Of a stretch of DNA of 64,000 nucleotides, positions 62,352 through 64,000 are shown piece after piece (the first letter of the stretch is position 1; every line of letters begins with the position of its first letter). Under the pieces are notes generated by a model. That model had not been told where the DNA came from. It saw only the letters and a list, made by a program, of their open reading frames with translations, and did no database searches. A program made the position numbers and the translations under genes. The stretch comes from Luminiphilus sp965658055 (lineage in GTDB: Bacteria; Pseudomonadota; Gammaproteobacteria; Pseudomonadales; Halieaceae): the NCBI GenBank assembly GCA_965658055.1, contig CBFHQV010000001.1, forward strand, positions 35,182-99,181. Direction: 5' to 3'.

Positions 62352-64000
62352 ATGCGTTCCGATATCGAAATAGCTCAGGCGGCAGACATTAAGCCTATTG
62401 TGGAGATCGCCGATCTGCTCGGTATACCCGAGCAGGCGCTGGAACCCTATGGGCGAACCAAGGCCAAGGTGGACCTCGGATGGCTTCACGAGCAGCCCAT
62501 CCGCGACGCGTCCAAGTTGATTTTGGTGACCGCCATCAGCCCGACACCGGCGGGTGAGGGCAAGACCACCACGACGGTAGGTCTTGGTGATGCGCTTCGC
62601 AAGATTGGTAAAGACGCCATGATTTGCCTGCGTGAGCCGTCGCTCGGTCCGGTCTTTGGTATGAAAGGCGGAGCAGCGGGAGGGGGCTATGCGCAGGTGA
62701 TCCCTATGGAGGATATCAATCTGCATTTCACCGGCGATCTTCATGCTATTGGGGTGGCCAACAATCTGCTCGCCGCTCTTTTGGATAATCACATCCACCA
62801 TGGCAATGCGCTGGGCATCGATGTCCGTCGGGTGTCCTGGAAACGGGTGCTGGATATGAATGATCGGGCCCTGCGTGACATCACGGTTGCCTTGGGGGGG
62901 GTCGGCAACGGTTATCCCCGTGAGGATGGTTTCGATATCGTTGTGGCCTCGGAGATCATGGCGATCTTTTGTCTGGCGAAAGACCTCGATGACCTGAAAC
63001 AACGCATTGGCAAAATCGTGGTGGCTTACACCCGTGACAAACAACCAATTTGTGCCAGTGACATAAAAGCAGAAGGCGCTCTCACGGCCATACTCAAGGA
63101 TGCCTTGGCACCCAACCTCGTGCAGACTCTGGAAGGAACGCCGGCGTTTGTGCACGGTGGGCCCTTCGCCAATATTGCCCACGGTTGCAACAGCGTTATT
63201 GCAACCCGCGGTGGTTTGCGCCTCGCCGACTATGTGGTGACCGAGGCGGGCTTTGGTGCTGATCTCGGTGCCGAGAAATTCATCGACATCAAGTGTCGCA
63301 GCGCGGGTATTCATCCGTCCGCGGCGGTACTGGTCGCGACCATAAGAGCGCTCAAGTTTCACGGCGGGGTGAAGACGCCCGATCTGAATAATGAGAACGT
63401 GGAGGCATTGCGTTCGGGGCTCAGTAATTTGGAGCGCCACGTCAGAAACATTCGCGACCATTACGGCATCAGCCCCGTGGTATCCATTAACCGGTTCTTG
63501 TCGGACACTCAGGCGGAGATTGATGCGCTGATGGCCCACTGCGAGGGGCTCGGGGTTCCGGTAACGCTCGCCAGTCACTGGGCCGATGGGGGCGAGGGCG
63601 CAGTGGATCTGGCCCACAAAGTGGTCGAGATCTGTGAAGCAGATTCCCAGGCGGGTGCCTCGGCCCACACCTCCTTTGTGTACCCGGATTCTGCCTCGCT
63701 GTTTCAAAAAGTGGAGCTGATCGCGACCAAGATCTATGGTGCATCCGAGGTGACCGCCAGTACCAAAGTACGCAATCGGCTGCGTGAGCTAACCGACGAG
63801 GGCTACGCCCATTTGCCGGTGTGCATCGCCAAGACCCAGTATTCGTTTTCCACCGACCCGCAGCTACTGGGCGCGCCATCGGATCATGCGATGGATATTC
63901 GCGAGGTGCGCTTGTCGGTAGGGGCGGGGTTCATTGTGGTGGTATGCGGCGACATCATGACCATGCCGGGCTTACCCAAAACGCCGGCAAGTGAAAATAT
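62352..64000 (+). CDS. fhs: Formate-tetrahydrofolate ligase (3' end cut by the window)
   Basis: The frame from ATG 62352 is open to the last base, giving ~549 of the usual ~557 residues. The enzyme joins formate to tetrahydrofolate with ATP to make 10-formyl-THF. The P-loop is TPAGEGKTTTT near residue 70. FGMKGGAAGGGYAQVIPMEDINLHFTGD and the closing GDIMTMPGLPKTPASENI are the family signatures. GAGGAGAGAGG lies just upstream. A 28-base hairpin (GGCTC..CCGTG / CACGG..GAGCC, 62287-62314) sits in the leader and could affect expression. It complements the glycine cleavage protein GcvP at 9995 in one-carbon supply. Only the last ~8 residues lie outside the window. Confidence 0.97.
   Translation, partial: MRSDIEIAQAADIKPIVEIADLLGIPEQALEPYGRTKAKVDLGWLHEQPIRDASKLILVTAISPTPAGEGKTTTTVGLGDALRKIGKDAMICLREPSLGPVFGMKGGAAGGGYAQVIPMEDINLHFTGDLHAIGVANNLLAALLDNHIHHGNALGIDVRRVSWKRVLDMNDRALRDITVALGGVGNGYPREDGFDIVVASEIMAIFCLAKDLDDLKQRIGKIVVAYTRDKQPICASDIKAEGALTAILKDALAPNLVQTLEGTPAFVHGGPFANIAHGCNSVIATRGGLRLADYVVTEAGFGADLGAEKFIDIKCRSAGIHPSAAVLVATIRALKFHGGVKTPDLNNENVEALRSGLSNLERHVRNIRDHYGISPVVSINRFLSDTQAEIDALMAHCEGLGVPVTLASHWADGGEGAVDLAHKVVEICEADSQAGASAHTSFVYPDSASLFQKVELIATKIYGASEVTASTKVRNRLRELTDEGYAHLPVCIAKTQYSFSTDPQLLGAPSDHAMDIREVRLSVGAGFIVVVCGDIMTMPGLPKTPASEN

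Noticed and set aside
62280..63707. A 475-residue open frame on the minus strand
   Set aside because: It lies fully antisense to fhs, whose frame, ribosome-binding site and family motifs are unambiguous.

Overview
The window reads as a chromosome segment of a marine-type gammaproteobacterium of moderately high GC. The alaS-lysC-csrA-tRNA-Ser run, the GreB, PurE/PurK and CsrA sequences, a CIO-like cytochrome bd oxidase and the abundance of acyl-CoA, TonB-receptor and FadL genes would fit the OM60/NOR5 (Halieaceae) or SAR92 type of heterotroph. That placement is an inference from gene content; there is no rRNA in the window.

Layout. (1) 1-9910: a catabolic block. It holds the 3' end of a possible hydantoinase-B-like enzyme with a lysine-rich tail, a RutA-like flavin monooxygenase, a methyltransferase pair, two short-chain dehydrogenases, and a leftward operon of two CaiB/BaiF CoA-transferases and a TonB-dependent receptor. 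(2) 9995-19564: housekeeping genes: gcvP, greB, an M23 peptidase, a Trm112-like protein, a HIT protein, alaS, lysC, csrA and tRNA-Ser(GCT). The tRNA is followed by a structured cassette ending in a perfect 20-bp copy of its own 3' end. (3) 19799-25451: cydAB (CIO type), a fatty-acid desaturase with a coiled-coil tail, and purEK. (4) 25579-28701: a SnoaL-like protein, a SulP anion transporter and a divergent OxyR-like LysR regulator that lacks the peroxidatic cysteine but has an OxyR-like palindrome in front of it. (5) 28900-37209: thiolase and FadB-like beta-oxidation genes, an SRAP/YedK protein and an RND efflux pair. (6) 37377-48807: a second lipid block with a TPP enzyme, an LCAD-like acyl-CoA dehydrogenase, an alpha-methylacyl-CoA racemase, a dienoyl-CoA reductase, a penicillin-acylase family enzyme, a FadL porin and a sterol-desaturase family protein. 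(7) 48931-53748: a cytochrome c, a membrane aspartic protease, a thioesterase, a DUF2452-like protein, an M20 amidohydrolase and a mercaptopyruvate sulfurtransferase. (8) 53826-61868: a frame-broken molybdopterin oxidoreductase, then GT4, an MMPL/HpnN-like exporter, a DUF1295 membrane protein and a degenerate GGDEF protein. (9) 62352-end: fhs, cut by the window edge.

How it fits together. Two loci look built for taking up and activating hydrophobic or CoA-linked substrates: TonB receptor plus CoA-transferases, and FadL plus LCAD-like dehydrogenase, racemase and dienoyl-CoA reductase. The racemase and LCAD-like combination suggests alpha-methyl-branched chains such as isoprenoids or sterol side chains. 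GcvP and Fhs, at opposite ends of the window, both feed one-carbon folate metabolism. No CRISPR array, prophage, transposase or rRNA was seen.
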